64,000 bases of DNA from an uncultured Acidobacteriota bacterium (lineage in GTDB: Bacteria > Acidobacteriota > Terriglobia > Bryobacterales > Bryobacteraceae): contig CADEFT010000013.1 in assembly GCA_902826685.1 (NCBI GenBank), positions 62,001 through 126,000 of the forward strand. The letters run 5' to 3'. Below are positions 52,218 to 59,930 of this stretch, piece by piece. Both the position numbers and the translations under genes were made by a program. The notes under the pieces are model-generated. The model saw only the letters and a program-made list of their open reading frames with translations. It was not told where the DNA came from and made no database searches. Within the stretch, counting starts at the first letter, position 1. Each line of letters opens with the position of its first letter.

Positions 52218-54910
52218 GCGAGGCCGTCAAGGTCGCCTTCGTCTCCTGCCGCGAGCAGTTCACCGCTTCCTATCTCGAAAAACTGAAATCCATTTATCCC
52301 GAGCTGCCGCTGTGGGTGGTGTCGGAATTTCAGCCCGCCGAGGGCAAGTGGATCCCCTATCACCCCAACCGCACCGCCGGTGAAAACATGGCCCGCCTGC
52401 GCGCCGCGCTGGGCGGCCGTACGGTGCGATTGAGCGCCGTTCTGCTCGATAACAAGTCGCCCTATGGCCGCATGCGCCCGATGGCTCTGCGGCTGGCGCC
52501 GGCGGCTTTCATCGCGTTCAACGAGGCGCTGGACAACTTCATGCTGCGGCCCCGGTGTTTGGGCACCATCGCGCGGCATCTTAAATGGCGGCTGCGGAAT
52601 TTCCTGCATTTCCAGTTGCATCCCGGCGGGACCTGGTACACGTGGGCCTGGCGGCTCCGTCATCCCAAGGCGCTGCGGCGTCCACTGGCCTACCGCGCGG
52701 CGGTCGTGGCCGGGTGGCTTGCGGGCGTGGTCCGGCGCCTGGTCCGGGGGAAGCCCGATCCGGCTCCGCGGCCGCGTCCCGAAGGTGTGTCGGTGGTGGT
52801 GCCGTCGCGCAACGGACGCGAACTGGTGGCGCGGCTGCTGCCCGGCGTGCTGCCGCAGATCGGCGGCCAGGGGGAAGTCATTGTCGTCGACAACGGATCG
52901 GACGATGGCACGGCGGAGTTTCTCGCCGGAACCTATCCCGAAATCCGCGTGGAGCGCAGCGCCGGGCCGCTCTCATTTGCCGCCGCCGTCAACCGCGGTA
53001 TCCGCGCCGCGCGCTATTCCCATGTCTGTCTGCTCAACAACGACATGCTGGTCGAGCCGGGATTCTTTGCGGCCCTCCGTGCGGCGTTCGACAAAGTGCC
53101 GGACCTGTTCTGCGCCACAGCGCAAATCTTTTTTCCTCCCGGGATGCGACGGCAGGAAACGGGCAAGGCCGTGTGGTGGGGCAGGGAGGAGAAGCGCGGC
53201 GTCACCGATTTCCCGGTGCGCTGCCTGGAGCCGTTGAAAGGCGAGGATCTGAGCTGGGTGCTTTATGGCTCGGGCGGCTGCTCGATGTATGCGGCCGCGA
53301 AGCTAGAACAGACGGGCGGCTTCGACGAACTGCTGGCCCCGGCCTACGTTGAAGATCTCGACCTTGGTTGGCGCGGCTGGCAGCGCAATTGGCCGACGGT
53401 CTACGTGGCGGACGCGCGCGTCACGCATTTCCACCGCAGCACCACTTCGCGGTACTTCAAGCCCGAGTTGCTGCAAAGCTTTGTCGAGTTCAACTTCCTG
53501 CGCTTTCTGGCGCGTGCCGTGGCGGACCCGGTCGTCTTTCGAACGCTCTGGCGCGACGCGCTGGCACGGCTCAATCAACTGGCGGTCGAACAGCCCAATT
53601 TCATCGGTTGGGCGGAATCGGCCCTGGCGTTCGGATGGAAGGCCACGCGCCTGTTTCGAACGCCTCCCGCGCCGCTGTGGCCGGAGCGGCTGATCCTCGG
53701 TATTGGCAGCGGAGCGGTGGCCGTCTTTCCCGGCCGCGGCGATACGGGCCGGGCGAAAGTGCTGGTGGTGAGCCCTTACATCCCCTTTCCGCTATCGCAC
53801 GGCGGCGCTGTGCGCATCTTCAATCTCATGCGCGTGGCGGCGGAGGAGTTCGACCAGGTGCTGGTGGCGTTTGTCGAAGAGATCGCCCCGCCGCCGGAAG
53901 AATTGTTGAAGGTCTGCGCGGAGGTCGTGCTCGTCAAGCGCTACGGCACGCACGTCTTCGCCGACAAGGGGCGCCCGGACGTGGTGGAAGAATTCGATGC
54001 TCCGGCGATGCAGGCGGCCATCCGCCAGAGCGTGCGCAAATGGAAGCCTGGCGTGGCGCAACTGGAGTTCACGCAGATGGCGCAGTACGCACCCGATTGC
54101 GCGCCCGCCAAAACCCTGCTGGTGGAGCACGACGTCACCTTCGATCTTTACCAGCAACTGCTCAAGGCCGGCGAGGACTGGGAGACGCGGCGGCAATACG
54201 AACGGTGGGTTCGTTTCGAAACCCGTGCCTGGGGCGAGGTGGGCGGCGTCGTCGTGATGTCGGACCGCGACCGCACGCAGGTCGTCGAGCGTGTTCCGGA
54301 CGCGCCGGTGACGGTGCTGGCCAACGGCGTCGATATCGACCGCTTCCAGCCTTGCGGACAAGCGCCCGAGCCTGGCCGCCTGCTCTTCATCGGTTCGTTC
54401 CAACATCTGCCCAACATGATGGCGGTGGAATTCTTCCTGCGCGACTGCTGGCCGCATCTCGGCCATTTGAAGCCGCGGCTGCACCTGATCGCCGGCAACC
54501 GGCACCAGTTCTACCTCGAACGGTACCGGGAGACGGTGCGGTTCGACTTGAACCAGCCGGGCATCGAGGTGGAGGGATTCGTTTCCGACGTCCGGCCGGC
54601 TTACGAGCGGGCGGCCATCGTCATCGCTCCGCTGGTGGCCTCGGCAGGGACCAATATCAAAATCATGGAAGCGATGGCCATGCGCAAGGCCATCGTCAGC
54701 ACGCCCGCGGGGGTGAACGGGTTGACGGTTTCACCCGGCAAGGACGTTCTGGTGGTGAACACGGGACGGGAGATGGCGGATTGCCTGGCGGAACTGATCG
54801 AACAGCCGGATCGGGCGGCGGCGCTGGGCGCGGAGGCACGGCGCACGGTGGAGCGGGAGTACGACTGGCGGTCGATCGGGCGGCGGCAGTCCACCCTATA
54901 CCGGTCGTAA
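52214..54910 (+). CDS. Bifunctional GT2-GT4 glycosyltransferase
   Basis: The protein has 898 residues from a TTG that overlaps the previous stop (TTGA at 52214-52217). An N-terminal region of about 190 residues (VKVAFVSCREQFTASYLEKL, then an amphipathic segment) is of unknown fold. A GT2 domain (about 190-470) has SVVVPSRNGRELV, VVDNGSDDGTAEF, LLNNDMLV as DXD-like site and a YVEDLDLGWRGW motif. A GT4-like half (about 530-890) has VLVVSPYIPFPLSHGGAVRIF, LFIGSFQHLPNMMAVEFF and APLVASAGTNIKIMEAMAM with the donor-binding E-x7-E region. It likely adds two sugars to a surface glycan. Confidence 0.88.
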   Translation: MSEAVKVAFVSCREQFTASYLEKLKSIYPELPLWVVSEFQPAEGKWIPYHPNRTAGENMARLRAALGGRTVRLSAVLLDNKSPYGRMRPMALRLAPAAFIAFNEALDNFMLRPRCLGTIARHLKWRLRNFLHFQLHPGGTWYTWAWRLRHPKALRRPLAYRAAVVAGWLAGVVRRLVRGKPDPAPRPRPEGVSVVVPSRNGRELVARLLPGVLPQIGGQGEVIVVDNGSDDGTAEFLAGTYPEIRVERSAGPLSFAAAVNRGIRAARYSHVCLLNNDMLVEPGFFAALRAAFDKVPDLFCATAQIFFPPGMRRQETGKAVWWGREEKRGVTDFPVRCLEPLKGEDLSWVLYGSGGCSMYAAAKLEQTGGFDELLAPAYVEDLDLGWRGWQRNWPTVYVADARVTHFHRSTTSRYFKPELLQSFVEFNFLRFLARAVADPVVFRTLWRDALARLNQLAVEQPNFIGWAESALAFGWKATRLFRTPPAPLWPERLILGIGSGAVAVFPGRGDTGRAKVLVVSPYIPFPLSHGGAVRIFNLMRVAAEEFDQVLVAFVEEIAPPPEELLKVCAEVVLVKRYGTHVFADKGRPDVVEEFDAPAMQAAIRQSVRKWKPGVAQLEFTQMAQYAPDCAPAKTLLVEHDVTFDLYQQLLKAGEDWETRRQYERWVRFETRAWGEVGGVVVMSDRDRTQVVERVPDAPVTVLANGVDIDRFQPCGQAPEPGRLLFIGSFQHLPNMMAVEFFLRDCWPHLGHLKPRLHLIAGNRHQFYLERYRETVRFDLNQPGIEVEGFVSDVRPAYERAAIVIAPLVASAGTNIKIMEAMAMRKAIVSTPAGVNGLTVSPGKDVLVVNTGREMADCLAELIEQPDRAAALGAEARRTVEREYDWRSIGRRQSTLYRS

Positions 54911-55163
54911 GGCCTCCACTGAAAGATCAGTACTCCGCAGGCCCTGCAGAGCTCATTTGGGGCGCCTGCGGAAGGGGGTCTACGGGATTCCATATCGGCG
55001 GCGCGCCCCTATGAGAAATTGGAGCCGGGTTCAAGCGGCGATCCAGGGGTGAAGGCGGAGTACTTTCCGGCTACGAAGGGTTCTCATCGATAACAGTAAA
55101 TAGCTTATTTACATGATTTTGCAGTAACAGAAAGAACTGGAACGAAACGTTTTGGATTTTTGA
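54911..55163. other. Intergenic region with inverted repeats
   Basis: I see no gene here. AGTACTCCGC (54929-54938) and GCGGAGTACT (55055-55064) form a perfect 10-bp inverted repeat 116 bp apart. Inside it, CCGCAGG (54935-54941) pairs with CCTGCGG (54965-54971) and overlaps the left arm, so the two pairings exclude each other. A small GCAGG/CCTGC hairpin overlaps as well. A miniature element remnant or a leader RNA are possible readings. A TTCAAGC stretch at about 55031 is not part of a tRNA. Confidence 0.4.
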
Positions 55164-55192
55164 TTGACTTTTGCTAATTCCGGACTTAACAT
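55164..55192 (+). promoter_or_regulatory. Promoter of the CarD gene
   Basis: TTGACT (55164-55169) and TAACAT (55187-55192) are exactly 17 bp apart, the best-spaced promoter in the window. The predicted leader of about 60 nt begins near a GCGAGT/ACTCGC hairpin (55208-55213 / 55222-55227, 8-nt loop) and ends with an AAGGGG ribosome binding site. Confidence 0.65.
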
Positions 55193-55258
55193 CAACTTTC
55201 CAGTCTGGCGAGTGGTCCACGACTCGCAGCAACACAACGACAAGAAGGGGTCCCTGCC

Positions 55259-55771
55259 ATGACCTTCCAAATCGGCGAACGCGTCGTCTACCCGAACCAT
55301 GGAGTGGCGGTCATTGAGAATATCAGTGCCCGTTCCTTCGGAAGCCAATTCGAACGCTTCTATCTTTTGCGTATCAACAGCAGCCGCATGACCGTTCTGG
55401 TTCCCTTCTCCCACGTCACGGATGTCGGCCTGCGCAAAGTCACCCGAAACCAGGAAATCGCCAAGGTGCTGGAGTTTCTGGCCTCCGGCAACAAGAGCAA
55501 GTCCTGTCAGGATTGGAAAGACCGCTTTAAGGAAAACTCCGAAAAGATGCGCTTTGGCAGTTTGCTTGAAACCGCCGAAGTACTGAAATGCCTGTTGATG
55601 CTGCAGCGCGGCAAGTCCCTTTCGTTCCGGGAAAAGAAGATGCTGGACCGGGCCCGGCACATGCTGGTGACCGAATTCGCCACCGCTCGCGGTGTCACCG
55701 AGCTGATGTCGGAAGAGCTGCTGAACGAAGCGCTAATGAAAGCTTCGCTGAAACTGCCGGAGCCTCTGTAA
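55259..55771 (+). CDS. CarD-family transcription regulator
   Basis: This 170-residue protein has an N-terminal Tudor-like RNA-polymerase-interacting domain (FQIGERVVYPNHGVAVIENI ... FYLLRINSSRMTVLVPF) and a helical C-terminal domain (DWKDRFKENSEKMRFGSLLETAEVLKCLLML, SFREKKMLDRARHMLVTEFA), as in CarD/CdnL. It binds the beta subunit and stabilises open complexes, notably at rRNA promoters. It has a well-formed promoter and a 5' hairpin of its own. Confidence 0.93.
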   Translation: MTFQIGERVVYPNHGVAVIENISARSFGSQFERFYLLRINSSRMTVLVPFSHVTDVGLRKVTRNQEIAKVLEFLASGNKSKSCQDWKDRFKENSEKMRFGSLLETAEVLKCLLMLQRGKSLSFREKKMLDRARHMLVTEFATARGVTELMSEELLNEALMKASLKLPEPL

Positions 55772-55802
55772 ACTATCCTTCAAGCCGTAGAGACCTGGAT
55801 GT

Positions 55803-55808
55803 TACAAT
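55803..55808 (+). promoter_or_regulatory. -10 element of the gene at 55818
   Basis: TACAAT ends 9 nt before the ATG at 55818; TTCAAG (55779-55784), 18 bp upstream, is a weak -35. A leaderless or near-leaderless transcript is implied. Confidence 0.4.
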
Positions 55809-55817
55809 AGCGGCTAA

Positions 55818-56321
55818 ATGCAGGTCTTGCAGGCGGGCTCTCACAAACTGTTGCTGCTTGAGCTCGATACCGAGCTAATCACCAACCTCGCCAAGCAGGC
55901 TGGCTTTCAGATCCGGATGCACGATGAGAAGCGCGTCCTGGTCGCTGACCTCGCGACGCCGGAACGTCAGGCTCCCTTGCTGCTGTTCGACGCATCCGAC
56001 CCCGGCAACCTTGGCTGGTTTTCCCGCTGCCAGTTCTATGTAGATGGGCACACGGGCGCCGTATTGCAAACCCCGCTTCTGGTAGCCAATTCCCGCGACC
56101 GTGCCGGACGCCCGCAGCCGCATTCCATTCGTCTGCAGATCAACAAAGAACTGCCGCCCGGATTCCGTCTGCCTGGCAAGCAACCGGTTACCGAGCAGGT
56201 TGTCTACTCGGTTCTGTTTAATTTCCTGCAAGCTCTGGTCAGTGTGGGCGTCGGGGTGTGCGGCGGCACCATTGTAAAGCCGCTGACAGGCCGGGTCGAA
56301 GGGCCTACGGCTCGAAACTGA
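55818..56321 (+). CDS. Hypothetical protein
   Basis: The 167-residue protein opens with MQVLQAGSHKLLLLELDTELITNLAKQAGF and has no signal peptide or membrane helix in the first half. A moderately hydrophobic segment lies near residues 128-148 (VVYSVLFNFLQALVSVGVGVCGG), and the tail is short. I recognise no family. The coding choice rests on codon pattern and on the -10/start spacing. Its stop codon overlaps the first of two 13-bp direct repeats. Confidence 0.5.
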   Translation: MQVLQAGSHKLLLLELDTELITNLAKQAGFQIRMHDEKRVLVADLATPERQAPLLLFDASDPGNLGWFSRCQFYVDGHTGAVLQTPLLVANSRDRAGRPQPHSIRLQINKELPPGFRLPGKQPVTEQVVYSVLFNFLQALVSVGVGVCGGTIVKPLTGRVEGPTARN

Positions 56322-56404
56322 CTTTGGTCCCATACCTTCTAGGCCGTTTGTACCGAAATATCAGGTAGTATACCCCCCAAATCCAACTTTGGTCCCATTC
56401 CCTA

Positions 56405-56501
56405 GTACGACCGGGTGTGGCATGCTATACCGGAAGTGGGGGCCGATACCTTCGGAGGACGGTCCCCGGTGGCAGGGTCAGCCGTCGAAAGGCGGTTGAC
56501 C
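56405..56501 (+). ncRNA. Candidate structured RNA with two stacked hairpins
   Basis: Two compact hairpins lie side by side on the plus strand. The first is GGGGGCCG (56438-56445) with CGGTCCCC (56460-56467), closed by a CCT-TCGG-AGG apical helix. The second, 56476-56501, is an 11-pair stem (two G-T wobbles) with a GAAA tetraloop. A CCGG/CCGG pairing at 56411-56434 may add a third. The region sits between convergent genes with no U-tract, so it could be a small RNA or a bidirectional terminator-like structure. Confidence 0.4.
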
Positions 56502-56506
56502 TCGCC

Positions 56507-57688
56507 TTAAGCCGGTGCCATCGCGCGGGCCGCCTGATTCCACTTCATCCGCCTGCCGGTGCGCAGCGATTCCATCGCCAGACACATCACCACATTGCCC
56601 TGTTGGCCCGCTTCCACCGGCGCGTTCGGTTGCTGGCGTGTGCGGACGCAGTCGAGGAAATTGCGGATGTGTTGGCGCGCGGCGGAGTTGAACGATCCCG
56701 GCCGGCGGACGTCGGGCGACGGCTTGATCTCGATCGCCTTGGGATCTTCCTTATAGAGCGAGTAGGACTCCCGGCCGACGTCGAAGCGAGCCTTGTCGCC
56801 GTGGAATTGCTTCATCTGGTCGAGTGCTCCGGAATAGCGCATGGCCTGATACCCGAGCACGAAGACGGCCAGGTATTCGGGATACTCCACCGACAGGCAG
56901 GCGGTTTCCGGCACCTCGGCGCCGAGGATCGACCGCGTGCCGGTGCAGGTTACGGCGGTGGGATAAGCGCCGCCCATGAACCAGTTGATGGCATCGACGA
57001 CGTGCGCCGCCTGGCCGACCAGCAGGCCGCCGGAGTAGTCCCAATACCAATACCAGTTGAAGAATCGCTCGGCGGAGGGGTCGCGCTGGGGTGCGGTGCC
57101 GAGCCATTGCTTCCAATCGAGTTTGCCGGTCAGCTCGGCCTTGCGCAGCGACCTGATGTTGTTCACCCACCAACTGTTGACCAGACGCACGGTGCCGGCG
57201 TCGCCCGAGTCCAGGACCTTCTTGGCTTCGAGGAAAAGATCGAAGCTGCGGCGCTGCGTGCCGACCTGAAGGATGCGCCGGGTGCGCGCCACGGCATCCA
57301 TCATCTGGAAGCCTTCGGCGGCGGTGTGCGCCATGGGCTTTTCCACATACACATCCTTGCCGGCTTCCATGGCGTCGATGGCCATGCGGGCGTGCCAATG
57401 GTCGGGCGTGGCGACCACCACCACCTCGATGGACTTGTCCTCGAGCAGCCGTTTGTAGTTGTCGTAGGGCTTGGCGCCGGTGGAGGCCGCCTTGAGGCCC
57501 GCCGCGAGGTTCGGCTCATAGACGTCGCAAACGGCGGCCATTTCGACACCGATTTCCTTGAACTCGCCGGTCAAATACCGGCCGCGTCCGCCGGCGCCGA
57601 TGATTGCTCCTTTGGGTCGATCTGATTGCGCCAGGGCGAGCGAAGCCGCGCCGGAGGCGAGAACGGCGGTCCTGCGAGGAATGGGCAT
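56507..57688 (-). CDS. Gfo/Idh/MocA-family oxidoreductase with Tat-like signal
   Basis: The 393-residue protein has a PRRTAVLASGAASLALAQ leader. The Rossmann domain shows KGAIIGAGGRGRYL and DVYVEKPMAH with the EKP motif near residue 121; the second domain has WYWYWDYSGGLLVGQAAHVVDAINWFMGG with the catalytic His. It is a paralogue, not a close copy, of the protein at 44681. It likely oxidises a sugar or cyclitol in the periplasm. Confidence 0.9.
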   Translation of the reverse strand: MPIPRRTAVLASGAASLALAQSDRPKGAIIGAGGRGRYLTGEFKEIGVEMAAVCDVYEPNLAAGLKAASTGAKPYDNYKRLLEDKSIEVVVVATPDHWHARMAIDAMEAGKDVYVEKPMAHTAAEGFQMMDAVARTRRILQVGTQRRSFDLFLEAKKVLDSGDAGTVRLVNSWWVNNIRSLRKAELTGKLDWKQWLGTAPQRDPSAERFFNWYWYWDYSGGLLVGQAAHVVDAINWFMGGAYPTAVTCTGTRSILGAEVPETACLSVEYPEYLAVFVLGYQAMRYSGALDQMKQFHGDKARFDVGRESYSLYKEDPKAIEIKPSPDVRRPGSFNSAARQHIRNFLDCVRTRQQPNAPVEAGQQGNVVMCLAMESLRTGRRMKWNQAARAMAPA

Positions 57689-57696
57689 GTTCCAGG

Positions 57697-58245
57697 TTAC
57701 TCCGGCGGGCTGTCGTCCGGCGGGTCGCCGGCGGCTTCGAGCGCATCGAGAGCCTCCCCATCGCGCGAATGCTTCTTCAGCACCCGCAGCGAGGCGCCGC
57801 TTGAATATCCCGCCAGGCGCAGCTTGCGATAGACGGAGGCGAGTCCCTTGGGCTCGGCCAATACTTCGCTTAGCGGCGTTTTGCGAAACTTGCGGGCGAG
57901 GAACTGCTCGATCAGTTGCGTCTCATCGGCGCCTTCAAAGGCCGTGGTGACCGCCTTTTCGGCCACCGTGGGGGACACGCGCCGCGCGCGCAGGTCGCGC
58001 AGGACCCTGGCTTTGCCGAAGCCTTGGTTTTCTTTGCGGCGCGCGGCGTAAGTTTCGGCGAATTGGTTGTCGTTCAGATAGCCGTACTCGCGCACCTTGG
58101 CGAGGACGGCGTCGACATCGGCTTTGCGTTCGGCGCGGAGGCGCAATTTCTCTCGCAATTCACCGGCGGAAACCGCCCTTCCACCGAGGGTTTTGAGCGC
58201 GTAATCAAGCAGTTCCGCTTCGTTTAGCAGCCGTTTGGGCTTCAT
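57697..58245 (-). CDS. recX: RecX-family regulator of RecA
   Basis: About 182 residues from the ATG at 58245; a TTG two codons earlier is less likely. It shows the repeated three-helix RecX modules: LLDYALKTLGGRAVSAGELREKL, VLAKVREYGYLNDNQFAETYAARR, and GKARVLRDLRARRVSPTVAEKAV. RecX caps RecA filaments and limits recombination. recA itself is not adjacent here. It ends 8 bp before the oxidoreductase start on the same strand. Confidence 0.88.
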   Translation of the reverse strand: MKPKRLLNEAELLDYALKTLGGRAVSAGELREKLRLRAERKADVDAVLAKVREYGYLNDNQFAETYAARRKENQGFGKARVLRDLRARRVSPTVAEKAVTTAFEGADETQLIEQFLARKFRKTPLSEVLAEPKGLASVYRKLRLAGYSSGASLRVLKKHSRDGEALDALEAAGDPPDDSPPE

Positions 58246-58316
58246 CGGCAACGCTGGTCCGAAAATGAGCCTATCAGATGCGGCTGGTGGTAAACTAGGG
58301 GCTGAAGAGGACAGAT

Positions 58317-58625
58317 ATGGAAGAAGATAAGAAACTCTCGTATTTATTTCTTGGCATCGGAATCGGTGTGGCGGTGGGGATGCTTTTCGCCCCCAAAACC
58401 GGCGATGAGACGCGGCAGATGCTTCGCTCCAAGGCCGACGAGGGCAAAGACTACCTGAAGCGGCGCGGAGAAGAATTGCGCGGCAGCGCCGAAGAACTGG
58501 TGGATCGCGGCAAGTCCGCCGTTTCGCGCCAGAAGGAAAACATCAACGCCGCCGTCGATGCCGGCAAGCAGGCTTACCGCGAGGCCGTGCGCAATACGCC
58601 CGCCGGCTTCGAACCGCAGGGCTGA
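58317..58625 (+). CDS. YtxH-domain membrane-anchored protein
   Basis: The 102-residue protein has one N-terminal membrane helix (LSYLFLGIGIGVAVGMLFAP) followed directly by the PKTGDETRQMLRSKADEG signature of YtxH proteins and a charged helical tail likely to coil. Members are stress-associated and of unknown mechanism. It precedes a second membrane-anchored coiled-coil gene by 22 bp. Confidence 0.88.
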   Translation: MEEDKKLSYLFLGIGIGVAVGMLFAPKTGDETRQMLRSKADEGKDYLKRRGEELRGSAEELVDRGKSAVSRQKENINAAVDAGKQAYREAVRNTPAGFEPQG

Positions 58626-58647
58626 TTCCCGTTACCGGGCGCTCCCC

Positions 58648-59157
58648 ATGAACCAGGACACCGTCATCATCCTTCTGACGATCTTCGTGGGCCTTGTGGC
58701 CTTGAGCCAGGTGGGCCAGATGATCGCGCTGTTCGCGCTGAAAAAGCAGGCGGGCGAATTGCAGAAGAAACTCGACGCCATCGCGCCGCGGGCGGAGTCG
58801 GTGCTGGCAACCGCGCAGCAGACCGTCGAACTCGGACGCAAGCAACTGCAGGATGTTTCGGCGCGCGCGGCCGATATTCTGGATTCGACGCGTGCGCAAC
58901 TGGCTCGCGTCGATGGCCTGGTGGCGGATTTTTCTTCCCGCGCCCGCACGCAGATGGACCGGGCCGAACTGGTTCTCGACGATACCTTTGGGCGCGTGCA
59001 GAGCACGGTTTCGACGGTGCACGGCGGCGTCATGCGGCCCATTCGCGAAATCTCCGGCGTCGGTGCCGGGATTCGCGCGGCCGTTAGCCAATTGGCCAAG
59101 GGGGCTACCCGTTCGAGCCCCGCGCAAGCGACTCAGGACGAGGAGATGTTTATCTGA
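58648..59157 (+). CDS. Membrane-anchored coiled-coil protein (DUF948-like)
   Basis: This is a 169-residue protein. A single N-terminal helix (VIILLTIFVGLVALSQVGQMIALFAL) is followed by a long charged helix (KKQAGELQKKLDAIAPRAESVLATAQQTVELGRKQL ...) with heptad-like spacing to about residue 120. It may form a scaffold with the preceding YtxH protein. The stop codon overlaps the presumed CTG start of the next gene. Confidence 0.7.
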   Translation: MNQDTVIILLTIFVGLVALSQVGQMIALFALKKQAGELQKKLDAIAPRAESVLATAQQTVELGRKQLQDVSARAADILDSTRAQLARVDGLVADFSSRARTQMDRAELVLDDTFGRVQSTVSTVHGGVMRPIREISGVGAGIRAAVSQLAKGATRSSPAQATQDEEMFI

Positions 59158-59927
59158 TCGACATCCATAGCCACATCCTCTATGGCGTGGACGATGGTTC
59201 CAAAAGCCTGGAGGAAAGCGTGGCGATGTTGACGATGGCAGCCGAGTGCGGAACGACCGACATAGTTGCCACGCCACACTGCGACCTGGAGTATAAGTTC
59301 GATCCCGAAGTGAACCGCGCCCGGGTGGAAGAGTTGCGCGCCGCTGCCGCCGGCCGCATCCGCATCTACGAAGGCTGCGACTTTCACCTCACCTACGACA
59401 ACATTCAGGACGCCATCGCCCATCCGGGCAAATACACGATCAACCACAAGAGCTATCTGCTGGTGGAGTTTTCAGATCTGTTGATCTTCAAGAATTGCAC
59501 GGAGATTTTCGGAAATCTTTTGGGCGCGGGGATTGTGCCGGTCATCACGCATCCGGAACGGAATCGCCTGCTGCAGCAGCGGCTGGAGAATCTGCGCGAG
59601 TGGGCGCAGGAAGGGTGCTGCCTGCAGGTGACAGCCGGATCGCTGTTGGGGCATTTCGGCAAAACGGCGAAGGAATTCAGTCTGCAACTGCTGGGTGAGA
59701 ACCTGGTTCACTTTATCGCCAGCGACGCGCACGATACCACGCGCCGCACTCCGAACCTGATCGACAGCTTTCAGTGGATGTCGAAGAATTACGGGCACTC
59801 GACGGCGCAGCGGCTATTCGTTTCCAATCCGCGCGCCGCCGTGGCGGGTGAGCCCATCGAACGCGTGGCGGCGCCCGACGACGCCGGTCCCCGGCGCAAG
59901 TGGTTCGGGTTCTGGCGCAAGTCCTGA
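59154..59927 (+). CDS. PHP-family protein-tyrosine phosphatase (CpsB/YwqE type), apparent CTG start
   Basis: The 257-residue reading needs the CTG at 59154 as start: it overlaps the upstream TGA (CTGA) and has GAGGAG 8 nt before it. The next usable start, GTG at 59187, would delete IDIHSHIL with the first two metal-binding His residues. Further PHP motifs are GVDDGSKSLEESV, ATPHCDLEY, EGCDFHLTYDN, THPERNR and SDAHDTTRR. Such enzymes dephosphorylate tyrosine kinases controlling exopolysaccharide export. Confidence 0.85.
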   Translation: MIDIHSHILYGVDDGSKSLEESVAMLTMAAECGTTDIVATPHCDLEYKFDPEVNRARVEELRAAAAGRIRIYEGCDFHLTYDNIQDAIAHPGKYTINHKSYLLVEFSDLLIFKNCTEIFGNLLGAGIVPVITHPERNRLLQQRLENLREWAQEGCCLQVTAGSLLGHFGKTAKEFSLQLLGENLVHFIASDAHDTTRRTPNLIDSFQWMSKNYGHSTAQRLFVSNPRAAVAGEPIERVAAPDDAGPRRKWFGFWRKS

Positions 59928-59930
59928 CGG

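Noticed and set aside
55021..55060. tRNA-like TTCAAGC stretch
   Set aside because: The flanks do not form the T-stem, and there is no acceptor or anticodon arm.
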